Shown here: positions 33,218-44,171 of the stretch, one piece after another
Numbering within the stretch: the first letter of the stretch is position 1
How the letters are laid out: each line of letters begins with the position of its first letter
Assembly (NCBI GenBank): GCA_022925895.1
Contig: JAKSYS010000444.1
Coordinates: 1 to 52,175, forward strand
Length of the DNA stretch: 52,175 bases
Direction of reading: 5' to 3'
Source: Fragilaria crotonensis
Taxonomy: Eukaryota; Bacillariophyta; Fragilariophyceae; Fragilariales; Fragilariaceae
Notes under the pieces: model-generated
Told to the model about the DNA's origin: nothing
The model's database searches: none
The model's input: only the letters and a program-made list of their open reading frames with translations
Program-made: the position numbers and the translations under genes

Positions 33218-36200
33218 ACAAAAACCGTTGTCATAGTTCCCCTACTTCTGAGAGGGGAACCAGGCCGTTAGTCTTGTGCAAACCTAGAAATTCCATGAGC
33301 GAGATCCCAAAAGAGAAGTTCAACATGGATTGTATTTGACAGGTAATACTGGAGTACTCCAGTTCACCTTCATACGTACTGGAGTTTACCACCCTGCCTG
33401 CCCCGATTATGCCTCACAGAGGCATTCTCATCACGAAGAAGTCTGCTTGTCGCAACGTACGACACTTAATGTTTTGTACCATACACGTCGCAAACATTGA
33501 TCCTCATGATTAACAGGAGTTTATCACTTTACCATCATAGCAAGCATCTGGAGACCCATAGGCTCATCCCACCTGCAAGTTCATGCTGTGGAGTGAATCT
33601 TTCCAGAACTTCTACTTGCTGTGCTGCTCTTCAGGTGATGAAGCTGCTTCTGACACCTTTCTTGCATTTTTGTAACTTGTTTGTCAAGGATTGCAGTGCT
33701 GTTACTCCTTCAAGACACAAGTATCTTCATATCTTGGCTGCATAAATTTGCTACATCAAGGAGAGTCGTCATCAGGATTGTCTGTTCACACAAGAATCAT
33801 CCCATCTTTATCATCTTTATCAAGGACACTATCTTGTTCATACAAAATGCATGCTCATCGACTTAAGACTACCCTTTGCCCCATTAGACCAAAAATCCTT
33901 GCATAATTGATAAACAATCTTCCTTGCATAATTTGATAAACTCTCTTGTTCTGCAAGGATTGTCAAGAGGTGATTTTTTTCATGAGCACCCTTGTACTAT
34001 AATTCCACAACAATATAAAAGATGCTGAAGACAAAGATGGGTTGTGGTGCAGCTCCTTTCAAAACTGTTGAACAGTAAGCAAAAGTTGTCATGACAATGA
34101 ATCTCAATCAGCACAGTGTGCCACTGAACAATTCTCCTCCAGCAGAGCGAAGTCCTAATACCCTTAAAGGTGAGGCAATCAATCCAAAAAGAATGTCTAT
34201 CTGGTACTCACAACCATCATGTGGTCTGGAACTTTGTTGAAAGTGCCCTGCAAAAGAGGGTTCCAGCTGAGTAGCCAAGAATGGTCTGTTCTATTTCATT
34301 CAAGCTTTAAAGAAGTCCCTGATATTGATGCTCACTTCCAACCATTCAGCACAGAGGCAACAAGGCTTTCGCAAACAACCACATCACTCACTGATCTTAG
34401 CGATAATCTTTCATTGCACACATTATCAGTACAAAATAGGAAGTTGAAGCAATGGCAAGAAGATGAGACAACTTCTGCAGTTGCAACTTCTGCATCTACT
34501 AGTAGCACCAACGCATACTTTGACAAGTCTGCTGATGGTAACCAAGCTGTATTACTGGAGGATTGTGTTTCTGACACTGTACGGGACGACAGGAAACAAA
34601 GATTGACGAAAACAACACAGAAAAATGGAAAGTAAGGCACAGCGAAAATGAGATTAAATGAGCACCATTGATTGGCGAGAGGATTGAAGGAACTCACCAT
34701 ATTGCTAGAGGAGGCAAAATTGGATATGACATATGACGAATGATGACTCCCCCCAGGACAACGAGTACTTGGTGCAGTACAATCAATTATTAAAAACTGC
34801 CACTGCTTGTATCAGGGAGTAGTATTAATCATCATTGTTACTTGATCGTACAATCAAGAGGCACTTGCATCTGCTGGATCTCTGGTGAGTTCGGGTCTGC
34901 GCAAATGCTTCAATCTCCTGCTGGCCTATCCTTTCGGTTTGAAAAATATGGATCATCTTAATCCAGCTCAGTATCATTGTATTCCTGTAAGCAGCATCTC
35001 TCAGACATGCTCTGCCCGTGCATCAAAGCAAACGTTCTGAGGTGTAAACAACATATATCCAAGCATCACCAAGCTTGTCAGGGCTGCACAAATCATGTTG
35101 TGTTGCTCTCAAATGTCAGCAACGAACCAGAAGTTGTGAAACTGATTGATTCATATCATGATGTGTTTCCCATGCTTCAAATTTTATTGATGATGGACCA
35201 CTAAATATTCCTCATTTCTTAGTCATACACCAACGGCTATATCAATTCTATTTTGAAGTTGCAATGCATGGAAATTTTGGTAGCACGGTGATGTAGCCTC
35301 TGCACTTTTCTTTAGGGATTTGAAATGCAGTCTCCTGTGACACAATACAGTCCGGTGAGAGAATGGATCAAGTTGTGGATTACAACTCGTTTCGTGGCAT
35401 TAACATGATTAAAAAATACAGCTGGTTCTGCAATACTGAAAAAGACGAAACAACAATGGTGGTCAAAGGCGCCGTGTATGTGCATATTATAGGTCTTGAA
35501 TTGTCCAAAGAAAATGATCAAACAGTCCTTGTTTCCGTCCGCCACTGGCAGCATTGTTGTCTGAACTTGAGCAATATCCATCTATGACAATAGCGACCAA
35601 AGGAAAAATGACCTTGTTGGATGTCTCGACCATTTCGGAAATGCCTCTTTATAGGCATATACGCATCGGAATATTTACAGTGTCTTAGTTAACCACAATT
35701 ACCGGTGATGTTAAGTAACTCTTTTTTCGATTTAACCCCTTTTAACCATGTTCATCTAAGTGAATTCTGGAAAATGATTTAACGGTTTTGTTGTCGGAGT
35801 GACCTTGAAGCCTCAGTTGGGATTCGGCAAACATTCGCAGTAGTCGGAGTACAAAATGCTAGCGGTATGTCATACATTGCTCAATGGATCGCCTTTGCAT
35901 CTCTTCCACACCCACATTATGGCAGCAAATTGGAACCTCGCTGGATTGACACGACGGTTGAGCCCCAACCTCCTTATGAAAACTACTGAGGGGGAGGAGT
36001 GCTCCCTCCATGCTAATCAAAGCTGAACCGATTGCTCTACAACAAGAGTCATACTTGCACATACGAGCATGGCAAAAGCCCTAAACAGCACCAGAGCCTG
36101 CCTCCATCGGGATCAAACCAAACTTCTGCTAAGGGATTCACAGCATTCACAAGTCCATGCATGATTATTTGTTGACAAGGTCGGCGAAGGAAAATGTGGA

Positions 36201-37248
36201 GAAATAATGAATGCATGTGAAGTCGGTGCTCTTTCTGTGCTAGGTTCAATTGACGCTCATGTTGTCAAACGGTGTGAGCTGGCTATTGTTTTCTGTCGTG
36301 CTATCTTGGGTTGGTCGCCTCGGAATTGCAATTGTTTGTGGTTTATGTTGGTCGCCTTCAGAATACCTGGTTTGATATCCTTGGCGTCATTCGTACTCAT
36401 GTATTCCCTGCTGTTGGGTACTATTCAACTGTGATGCAATGTAATGGATGCGATGAGTAAGACCGAGATCAACAAACTTGCTGGGACACTTGAATTATAT
36501 CATTGGAGGTGCAATCAATATTGCTATCAACGGTGTTTGTGGTGCTGCTGCCTGGCCAATATTTGTGCCTTGCTGATAGATGGCGACGTGGAAGGTGAAG
36601 AAGGAAGCTTCACCAAAAGTCCGATTCTGATTAGTATGCAATCTTTTGTTGTGACGCAATGTTTCTCCTCTGCAGTATTAATTCATGTAAACAAGGCATG
36701 TGCAAACATGTGATGGTAAAAGCACCACCAGCCAAGACGAGACTCACGAATACGCAGTGATGACTTCAGTGCATCCGGACTTGCATTGTCACACAAGAAG
36801 TCAACTCATTTTGTTGAGGAGAAGGACATAACCGCATGTATTCAAAATTTATACAATGGAATCTTTGACTTCATTCTGTCAGCGAGCGAGAATAACAAAC
36901 TCATGTCAAGAGGAGGGGATGGCTTGTCGATATTAGGACCTATCCAAACATGGACAACGAGAGCAACTGCGTTGCAATTAGCATAGGTTACTAGGCTGTA
37001 AATGGTACCCCAAAAAGTATGATGTATTTTGCTTTTGCAAAGTACTCAGCTGATGCAAAGTACTCATAACATCATTGTGGGATGTAGTTGCCTCGTATCC
37101 TTTGTTTTCGCGTGTTGGTTAGTAGAGACCTCATCAAAATTGACATTTGGAGAATGACCCTTACGTAGAAAGGATACCGGAAAATCACGACTAACCCGGA
37201 TTTACCAAAATTTTATTGATGACCGAGGGGCTTCAGACCGAAACGTAC
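33218..37248. other. Gene-poor stretch with faint coding traces
   Basis: No recognisable gene. Short plus-strand frames at 34,219-34,635 (138 codons, polar, Thr/Ser-rich), 34,977-35,204 (Cys/His-containing) and 35,363-35,587 are protein-like but match nothing I know. A short frame near 34,035 begins Met-Gly-Cys-Gly, resembling a myristoylation start, but is not connected to anything. Minus-strand traces at 33,500-33,900 are mentioned with the degraded recombinase. A small hairpin TTCCCCT...AGGGGAA lies at about 33,237-33,260. Confidence 0.4.
34219..34635 (+). CDS. Unidentified 138-codon open frame
   Basis: Polar, Ser/Thr-rich, ending in a Lys/Arg-rich tail, with no hydrophobic segment and no known motif. 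The opposite strand is also open over part of this stretch (34,332-34,700), but its translation is less protein-like. It may be an exon of a decayed gene. Listed only because it is the longest open frame in this 4-kb gap. Confidence 0.2.
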   Translation: MWSGTLLKVPCKRGFQLSSQEWSVLFHSSFKEVPDIDAHFQPFSTEATRLSQTTTSLTDLSDNLSLHTLSVQNRKLKQWQEDETTSAVATSASTSSTNAYFDKSADGNQAVLLEDCVSDTVRDDRKQRLTKTTQKNGK

Positions 37249-37383
37249 TTTTGCACCCAGCCGAGTAAAGTGGAAACGCTTGTAATGGGAGTTTTATATG
37301 CAGTAGTGGAACGTTGTAATGGGAGCTCTATACCGTATAGGAAGCTCCATTAGCGTTTCCACTTTACTCGGCTGGGTGCAAAA
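37249..37383. mobile_element. 135-bp foldback element with perfect 32-bp arms
   Basis: TTTTGCACCCAGCCGAGTAA and 12 further bases (37,249-37,280) pair perfectly with 37,352-37,383. Further imperfect pairing continues inward (GTAATGGGAG with CTCCATTA). The 71-base middle contains a TATACCGTATA palindrome. Compact, nearly symmetrical structure without coding capacity fits a small foldback MITE. No target duplication was found next to the arms, so the family is unknown. Confidence 0.8.
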
Positions 37384-39406
37384 TTAGAGCAGGTTTAACT
37401 TACTTAGCAAAATGGTTTACTTAGGTGTTCGCGACCGTTACTGAGCGCGCGTTTTCGGTCATCCGTCCTTTGGTCGCTATTGATCATCAGTGATGGCAAC
37501 AACACCACAGTTTGTCAGCATGCATTCATCACTGCTTCCACTGTTGTTTGAAAACCTACAGACAATTCGCAACAGGTGTGAATAACCCTGATAGAGTTCC
37601 AAATAACCTAATTGAAAGAGGGGTTTGACATTCCTTTGAGGCAAAACACTGAATGTGAGTACTCTAGTAATTAACTGCTGGTGACACATTTTGTTGACTT
37701 CACTCCTCTACCTGTGAACAACCAAATGCCTAACTGGTGAACAACCAAATGCCTAAGTAAGAACAACCAGCCATGAATTGCAAGCACATATAAAGCAGAG
37801 CTTGTGATGAATCAGAAGAACACCTCTTCTACTCTGAAATTTCACTTCATACTTCATACAATGGCTGAATGAAACCTATTAGCAATTCTGGAAAGCCTTT
37901 GCTTAGTACTTCTAAATATGTCTCTTGAATTCAGTCATGTTGCCACATTTCCCAATAAACAACTCCCACTGGAGATGGACAATGAACAGTCAGATTCTTT
38001 CATAGTAGTATCTCATAACCTAGACCTACTCCTGATCTCCTTGTTCTGCCTGTGATCAAATCAGAGCGTGATAATTGCCTGCTGGTTAGAAGCCCCTGCC
38101 TCCATCATCACACTGCAAAGCAACAGCTGCAAGCTGTGAAATTTAACACTACAAGGTTTATGGGTAAGCATCAACTGCGGGTGGAAGCAAACGAAAATCA
38201 TGGATTGCCGACGTGGTGTCCATATAAAAAATCACATCGAAGTATCGGTTCGGTAGCTACTCCCAAGTTCCACTTGAAAGTCAATGGTGAGTACAAGAAC
38301 TCGAGTACTTCTACCGGTATTATGCTGTGGTAATTCGCTCATGTTACTAAGATCAATGTAGGAAATCCCTTCACGCTTTCACCGCGTAAAGTAACTCGAG
38401 AAGTACCAAAATTATACAGTCGTGCACAGTATTCTAATGGCATGAAATAATTGCGAGCAACTTTGTTGACCTCTCATCACTACACCTCCTCTATTTGACC
38501 TGATTGTCATCCACTCTTCTGTTTGTTCTTCTTTGCCATTGTTCCCACAATACTGGCTTGATGTCTCTCAGTTGCAAGGACTCACGGGCATTTTTGGACA
38601 ATCTGCAACGTGATCAAGCTCATAGAACTGCAACAGCAGCTGCCACCAACGCCGGCATCAAAAGGAAAAGGATCCGGAGGACAACAACTACATCAAAGGA
38701 CCGCGATAGCGACGAACTTGAAAATTCCTTGACCCCCACCTATGATGCGCAAAGCACAATCGAATGCGTCGGGATTGCCTCCCAAGCCATCAGTGTTTGC
38801 AACAGCTGCTGCACCAGTTGTCGCGTTCGGCATCATTGCCGGGTCCACATCATCGTTGAGCACCAAAAGTTGTCATCAACGAAGTCTTGGGTTGACGGAT
38901 GGAACAGGCATGGCGAATAGTTAAGAAGGATGACGAGGCAACTCATCATCCTTGGACATAGCTTAGTAGAGGCAAGGCGGGTTGCTTGGCCAATTTTGCC
39001 AGAGGGGCATCCAAGACGCCCTGCAAACACATTTCAGACTTGCCCAATGGAGGGGCGGGCATCCTTCTATACCATCTTCACATTGGGCGCATCATTGCAA
39101 AACGAGGAGTGTGTTAGTGATAACATCTAATGAACCAACAAAAGCAGGCACATGCAATAAATGAAACAAGAATGAAGTTGTATGAAAAATGTTGTAGGTC
39201 AAGTGCAAAACATGTGGCCAAAACACCACAGGTTGATCAGGTAATGAAACTTGGATTTGCAAACTTGGCTAAAATATTTTCGTTAACTTGGATGTCCAAG
39301 TTAACAAAAGACGAGTCCCACTAAAACACAAATCAAAGTTGAATCACGAGTTGATTAGTTCGACCACTTGGAATCTTGGATCGAATAACTTTTGTATGGA
39401 CACCAC
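37384..39406. other. Gene-poor stretch
   Basis: No identified gene. 38,504-38,920 and an overlapping frame at 38,742-38,924 could be two halves of one frame-broken Ser/Lys/Arg-rich protein. 39,130-39,324 is a short Lys-rich open frame. A 21-base sequence, GTGAACAACCAAATGCCTAAC with a variant, is repeated near 37,715-37,758. Confidence 0.35.
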
Positions 39407-39410
39407 CTAA

Positions 39411-40533
39411 CCCCAAACATTGAAAAGTGTAGGACAAAAAAAAGGACAATTTTTGGCGATCCTCGCTATCTCCAGATTTCCAATACCACTAAAATCGTAG
39501 TCGTACATCCTGTTCCTGACTTCATGACCTTTCCAAATCAGTGCTGCTTTCCTATTTTGTCCTAAAAATGGTGGAGATACATTGATGCAAAGAAAGACCA
39601 ATTTTGTGGTCGTCGCAAAACTTTTTGTCCTAAATGAATCGCTCTGGAAAGGACAAATTATCCAAAAATTCACCGTACAAAATCAATCTTCGGATTTTTA
39701 CGTGGTGAAATCCCGTGTTAAATCTCATCTTCACAATGATCATGACTGCTATCTCTGAATTTACCGACAACACTACTTTCTATCACAACAAAAAGCTCTG
39801 TCATGCCCATCTTGAGGGTATTGTGATCACTTTTTTGTGGTCTGGCATCTAATGGCTGCACAATCGGCACTTTCGTCAATTTTTAGATTTTCACGTGTTA
39901 AATTGCCGTGTTAAATATCATCTTCACAATGATCATGTCCCCTGTCCCCAAAAACACCGACAAGAACCCTTTCAATCACATCAAAAGGCTCTGTCTTGTC
40001 CACCTTTTGGGTCTTGCAATCACCTTCTTGCTGTCCGGCATCAAGTGACTGCACAATAGGCACTTTTGTCATGGTCAACGCCAAACAACGCCAAATCATG
40101 CCAAATCTTGACAATTTCCGGGTTAGTTGTTGATCATCTCCGGGTTTGTTCGTAAAAAACAAGTCGTGTTTTGCTTTTTTGGGTCTTGTTATCGCTAAAA
40201 CTTGCTGCCGAGACCATGTGGATTATGTAATTCGAAGTAACGTTCCATCTTATGCTCTGACGTTCAATCTGAGTACGCAGAGCTGTAGGTGACAACAAAG
40301 GCAACGTACAGTGAGTCATACAGCCCGATCCGTGACATACAGCGAGTAAGCCAACAAGATTACGGGGTTATTATCGACATTAACACGGCACTCGCCGTGT
40401 TAAATTTCATTAACCCGTGATTTTAAGGTTACTTTTTGTCCTATTGCTAAATCCGCCAAAGGACAAAATGGGTTCGGCGATTCGGATAAATTATTATTTT
40501 TTGTCCTACCCGGTAGGACAAAAATGTTTGGGG
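39411..40533 (-). mobile_element. 1.1-kb element with CCCCAAACATT ends and CTAA target duplication
   Basis: Left end CCCCAAACATT (39,411) and its complement AATGTTTGGGG (ending 40,533) are flanked by CTAA on both sides (39,407-39,410; 40,534-40,537). Further inward both ends share GTAGGACAAAAAA in mirrored positions. No transposase is present, but a coding-like module occurs twice in tandem on the minus strand. I cannot assign a superfamily; a 4-base duplication fits some Tc1-unrelated DNA transposons and some piggyBac-like relatives. Confidence 0.72.
39718..40069 (-). repeat. Tandem duplication of a ~53-codon coding module
   Basis: Two minus-strand units, 40,069-39,911 and 39,876-39,718, each encode a segment that starts Thr-Lys-Val-Pro-Ile-Val-Gln and ends His-Asp-His-Cys-Glu-Asp-(Glu/Asp)-Ile followed by TAA at the same place. 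The nucleotide sequences have diverged clearly, yet length and frame are kept and several residues are similar. This suggests past selection on the protein. The upper unit is preceded by about 30 more open codons starting at Met (40,162). Function unknown. Confidence 0.6.
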
Positions 40534-40537
40534 CTAA

Positions 40538-41084
40538 AGTACATTTACAGTCCAAGGTATGTTCATACAATCACCTACTACAGTACTCTGTACCACCTTG
40601 CACCTGATCATATGATGCTTATATGGGCGGCGTCTGCGAGTAATAAGAAGGAACCAGGAACTTCGACACACCGGTAGAACTCGACTACATGTACTATCGT
40701 ACTACTAGTACGTCGTACCACTCTCGTTTAAAAAAGCCCGTGCACCAGATTCAGTATGCAGACCTCAGTTGCAAAATGTTCCGTTAATTTACGGACACGA
40801 CACACCTTTGGGATTTAATACAGCCAAGAGAGTTGTCAGTCGCCCTGTCTAAATCTCCAACCTCCTGACATCTCTGGGCAATTGAACATTTTTCATTTCT
40901 ATACGGATCGCATCCAATGATTTCGAAAAGACTTTTTCACCAATGGAGGTCACCAGCTGTTGTTGAAATTAATTTCCGGGTGCCTGCAAACAGATGGACA
41001 GGTTGTGTCTCGCGTCATAACAACAGCAGCGAAACAGACAACAACGAAGTAATACGTTTCATCCGAAATAGGTTTGCCAGAATA
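40538..41084. other. Upstream region of the bZIP-PAS gene
   Basis: GTAC-rich at 40,560-40,730. 40,917-41,084 is open in the frame of exon 1 but is probably 5' leader. It should hold the promoter; no clear core motif seen. Confidence 0.4.
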
Positions 41085-44000
41085 ATGACGGACCCTTATG
41101 GAGAGTTCGAAGATAGCGACGAGATGGAGGTAAGATAATGATGTGAAAGAGAATGAGAAATAAATGGAAAGGGCGCTGTGAACTTGATTTTTCGTCATCA
41201 TGTTCCCACCACTCGTTTGCGGGCCGTGCTTGAGAATTGAGAAAATTGCGTTCGTTGCGGACTGGCTTCCCCTCGTGATGTCTATGATGACAAACCTCGT
41301 GAAGCCCTTGAACAGGATTGAAAGTAAAATCATTGATTTATTGGCGACATGTTTGGCTTTTCTTTCATCTCGTGGCCGTCATCGAGATTCTCGCTCGCTT
41401 GAAACCCCGCGTCACATCAGCAGCAAGAGTAATATTCGCATTTGCAACGAGCTTGATTTCGCAAGCTGCTGTGTTGGGTCGTTTCTGGGACGTCACACGT
41501 TTCGGACCATGTATTTCTCTGCAATATCAATTGCCCGATGTCATTCGTTGTCATATTGCAAACCATGTTTGGGTTCGCCCTTGGGGTTACCTCCCAGATT
41601 CGAGTCATTTTTGAATTGCCCTTGCTGTTTTTGTTTCTTATGTACAAACCATGTTCCTCAATGTCATTCTTTCTCTTTCTGTTGCTTTTGATTCCAGGAA
41701 AACGATGACGAGATTGGCGCCTTGGGGTCAATACTTTCTTGGGATGACGAAGATGAAGCTGCTGGTTCGTCTGCTGCTGCAGCTACAAATGGATCAGCGG
41801 TGGGCGATGGGGATAATTTATCCTCTCTTCCACCACTACCTCCCGCGTTTGCTTCCTATCCACAGCAAATCTCAATAATGGCAATGCAAGCGAACAACCA
41901 AGCCATTCAAGCCCAAATATCCCAGCAACCGTATCAGATGATGATGAAGAACGTACAGGGCTACGATGGACAGCAGCAGGTTGGCTACGCTCAGCAGAAT
42001 GGACAGATTCAGCAGCAGCGAATACAAATGCCCGCTGGTCAGGGTCAGAACCAGCAGCAAGTGTCGCAGCAGTCTCAACAGGTACAAGCATACAACGTTC
42101 CGGCGCCAGCACAACAACAACAACAGATGATGCATGTTCAACAGGTGAACAACTCTGTGCCAACCCAGAATCAAGTTCAGCAACAGCAACAAATACAAGC
42201 TCATATGAACCAGCAGCAACAGCAACAGGTTCAAGCACAACAAGTTGCGATTTCCCAGCAACAACAAGCAATGTCGACGGGGCGACAAATGCTAGGGAGT
42301 GGATCACAAGCTGTCCAATACACGCCTGTTTACCAGCCACAGATTTATACAAATGCAACACCAGATCAGGTTTCGATGTCAATGATGCAAGGCCAAACAC
42401 AGCACACTCAAGATCCGAATGCCTTTCTTCGTCAAATGCAATTCCAATATCAGCAAGTTCCGGGTACAAATGCATCATCAAGAACATTGCAGCAAGCGCC
42501 AATTATGATGCAACAGCCTCATCAAGTTATGACACAACAGTCAGCACCGATTCCACCTGTGCCCGCCACCAGGCGACCTCCGATCAAGCGTAAGGCGATG
42601 GATGTCAAACCACCAGCAGCACCGAAATCCTACGTTGTGACTTGCAGTGATACCGATGGCGAGACTAGAGCCAGCAGCGAGTCCAGCAAGAAGGGGAAGA
42701 AATCCAGCTTGGAATCAATCGACGATTTCGACGAGGACATGGCTAACATGACCCCCGCTGAGAAGGCCAAGGCGAATCGCGATCGGAACCGTGAGCATGC
42801 CCGTAACACAAGGTTGCGAAAGAAAGCGTATCTTGAGCAGCTAAAAATGACCGTAGACGAATTGTGCCTCGAAAGGGATACCCTGGTGTCTGAGCGAGCG
42901 GGTGCATCACATCTCTTGGTCGAAATGCACAACACTCGGACTGAGGTTTTGATGTCGTTCTTCGCTCTGAGGTCTGTGTTCGAAAAACAGCGAGGCTGTG
43001 GGCGAGTATTCTTGACGAGAGCTGCTTCGCTTGTGTGATGCCAGTCACACCTTATCGATCATTTCCTGCGAGCGAAGTCCAGGTGTCGAAATGTCAACGA
43101 ACTGTTCTTGTATCGATGGGATGATGGCCGACACAGCTCTTCATGTGTTGCTCAACAGCCTTGTGGACAGGTCGAGGTATCCAACGGCTGAGATTCAGTT
43201 CCGATACACGTTGGTTACGGAGGATGCTGTTGTGGCTGGTAACCAAATGATGGCGCGATGGGTCATGTCTACTATCAACGCGACCCAACTAGGCGCTCGA
43301 ATGGAAGTTATGAAACAAGGAATGCTGTGTTGCAAATTCAACAGTGCGCACAAAATCATTGGGCTTGAGCTTATGTTCGATGTTATGGCATTCATGTTGC
43401 AGCTCAAGCAGGCGACCGGCTCTCACGAGTTCGCAGTTGTTCCCAACACTGTCCAAACCTGCCAGCGTGCGTTCAAACTACCAATGGTGATGACACTGGC
43501 TGAGCCTCCTACACAATTGTTCAAGTGAACAAGTTGTGGGAGGAGATGACTGGCTATAAGGCGGAGGATGTCGTTGGCAAGGCATCTTGTCGTATTCTTC
43601 AAGGACAAGAGACCTCCGGAAGAGTGTCGACGACCTCATGTCAGAAGTTCGGTTCAAGCGACCCACTGCCGCCGTCCTTGTGAACTACACCAGTCAAGGG
43701 AAGATGTTTCGCAATTACATGAATGCGTATCCCTTGAGTACGGATTCGAAGATTACCCACTTCGTCGCCCTTACTGAGCATTCCGAGGCCGTCGACTCAG
43801 TGGCTGATCAAAAAGTTGCTGCGGCAGAACAAGCGACACATCCTGCCCCAGCTGCGATTTCTGCACAAAGTATTCTCCCATCTGGGTCTGTAGTAAAGCC
43901 CACCCCGCAGCTGATGCACATTCAACCAACACAAAACACACACCCAGCTGCTCAATTCACGATTCAAGGTCAGCCGTCCCTCGCTGCTGCTGGCGTCCCG

Positions 44001-44171
44001 CTGCCAATGACCGGAGGAGCTCATGTTGTGTACTTTCAATCGCAGCCTGGAATACTACCACAGACTCCACCAGGCATACCTGTCCTCCAGTCAATCACTA
44101 GAGCTCCCGCCGTGATCGCTCCCAGAAGCACTCAGCCCAGTCAAATTGCACCACAGCCTCGGATTTCATAA
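41085..44171 (+). CDS. bZIP-PAS transcription factor with LOV-like motif, two exons, frame-broken
   Basis: Exon 1 (41,085-41,129) encodes an acidic start, Met-Thr-Asp-Pro-Tyr-Gly. A 568-base intron (GTAAGA...TTCCAG) leads to exon 2 at 41,698. A long Gln-rich region follows (41,860-42,550), a likely activation domain, then a Lys-rich patch. The basic region has Asn-x7-Arg (Asn-Thr-Arg-Leu-Arg-Lys-Lys nearby; about 42,770-42,830) and Leu heptads follow. Further on, in other frames, come a conserved-looking block (43,038-43,500) and a PAS domain (about 43,500-43,780) with Cys-Arg-Ile-Leu-Gln-Gly and two later Asn residues. Frames change near 42,978, 43,001, 43,110, 43,508 and 43,615; each change equals loss of one or two bases in a short repeat. 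The C-terminal ~130 residues are Pro/Gln/Ala-rich. The bZIP-PAS order is known from diatoms, where such factors regulate CO2 and nitrogen responses; the target here is unknown. Confidence 0.85.
41130..41697 (+). other. Intron of the bZIP-PAS gene
   Basis: A 568-base phase-0 intron after 15 codons, donor GTAAGA and acceptor TTCCAG preceded by a pyrimidine-rich tract. Long for a diatom intron and without a supported coding content of its own, so it may hold regulatory elements. Confidence 0.75.

Noticed and set aside
33218-33960. Plus-strand open frames at 33,497-33,906
   Set aside because: The minus strand has the more protein-like translation here and continues the degraded recombinase direction.
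36085-36165. Possible tRNA on the minus strand (a GGTTTGATCCC string like a T-arm)
   Set aside because: No paired T-arm stem, anticodon arm or acceptor stem can be drawn around it.
41722-42502. Long minus-strand frames opposite the bZIP Gln-rich region
   Set aside because: They arise from CAG/CAA runs on the coding strand, giving Leu/Val-rich antisense frames; the plus strand has the bZIP context.
41085-44171. Calling the bZIP gene an aureochrome
   Set aside because: The domain order and LOV-like motif are similar, but the long block between bZIP and PAS and the Ser in place of the flavin-contacting Asn fit the separate bZIP-PAS family better.
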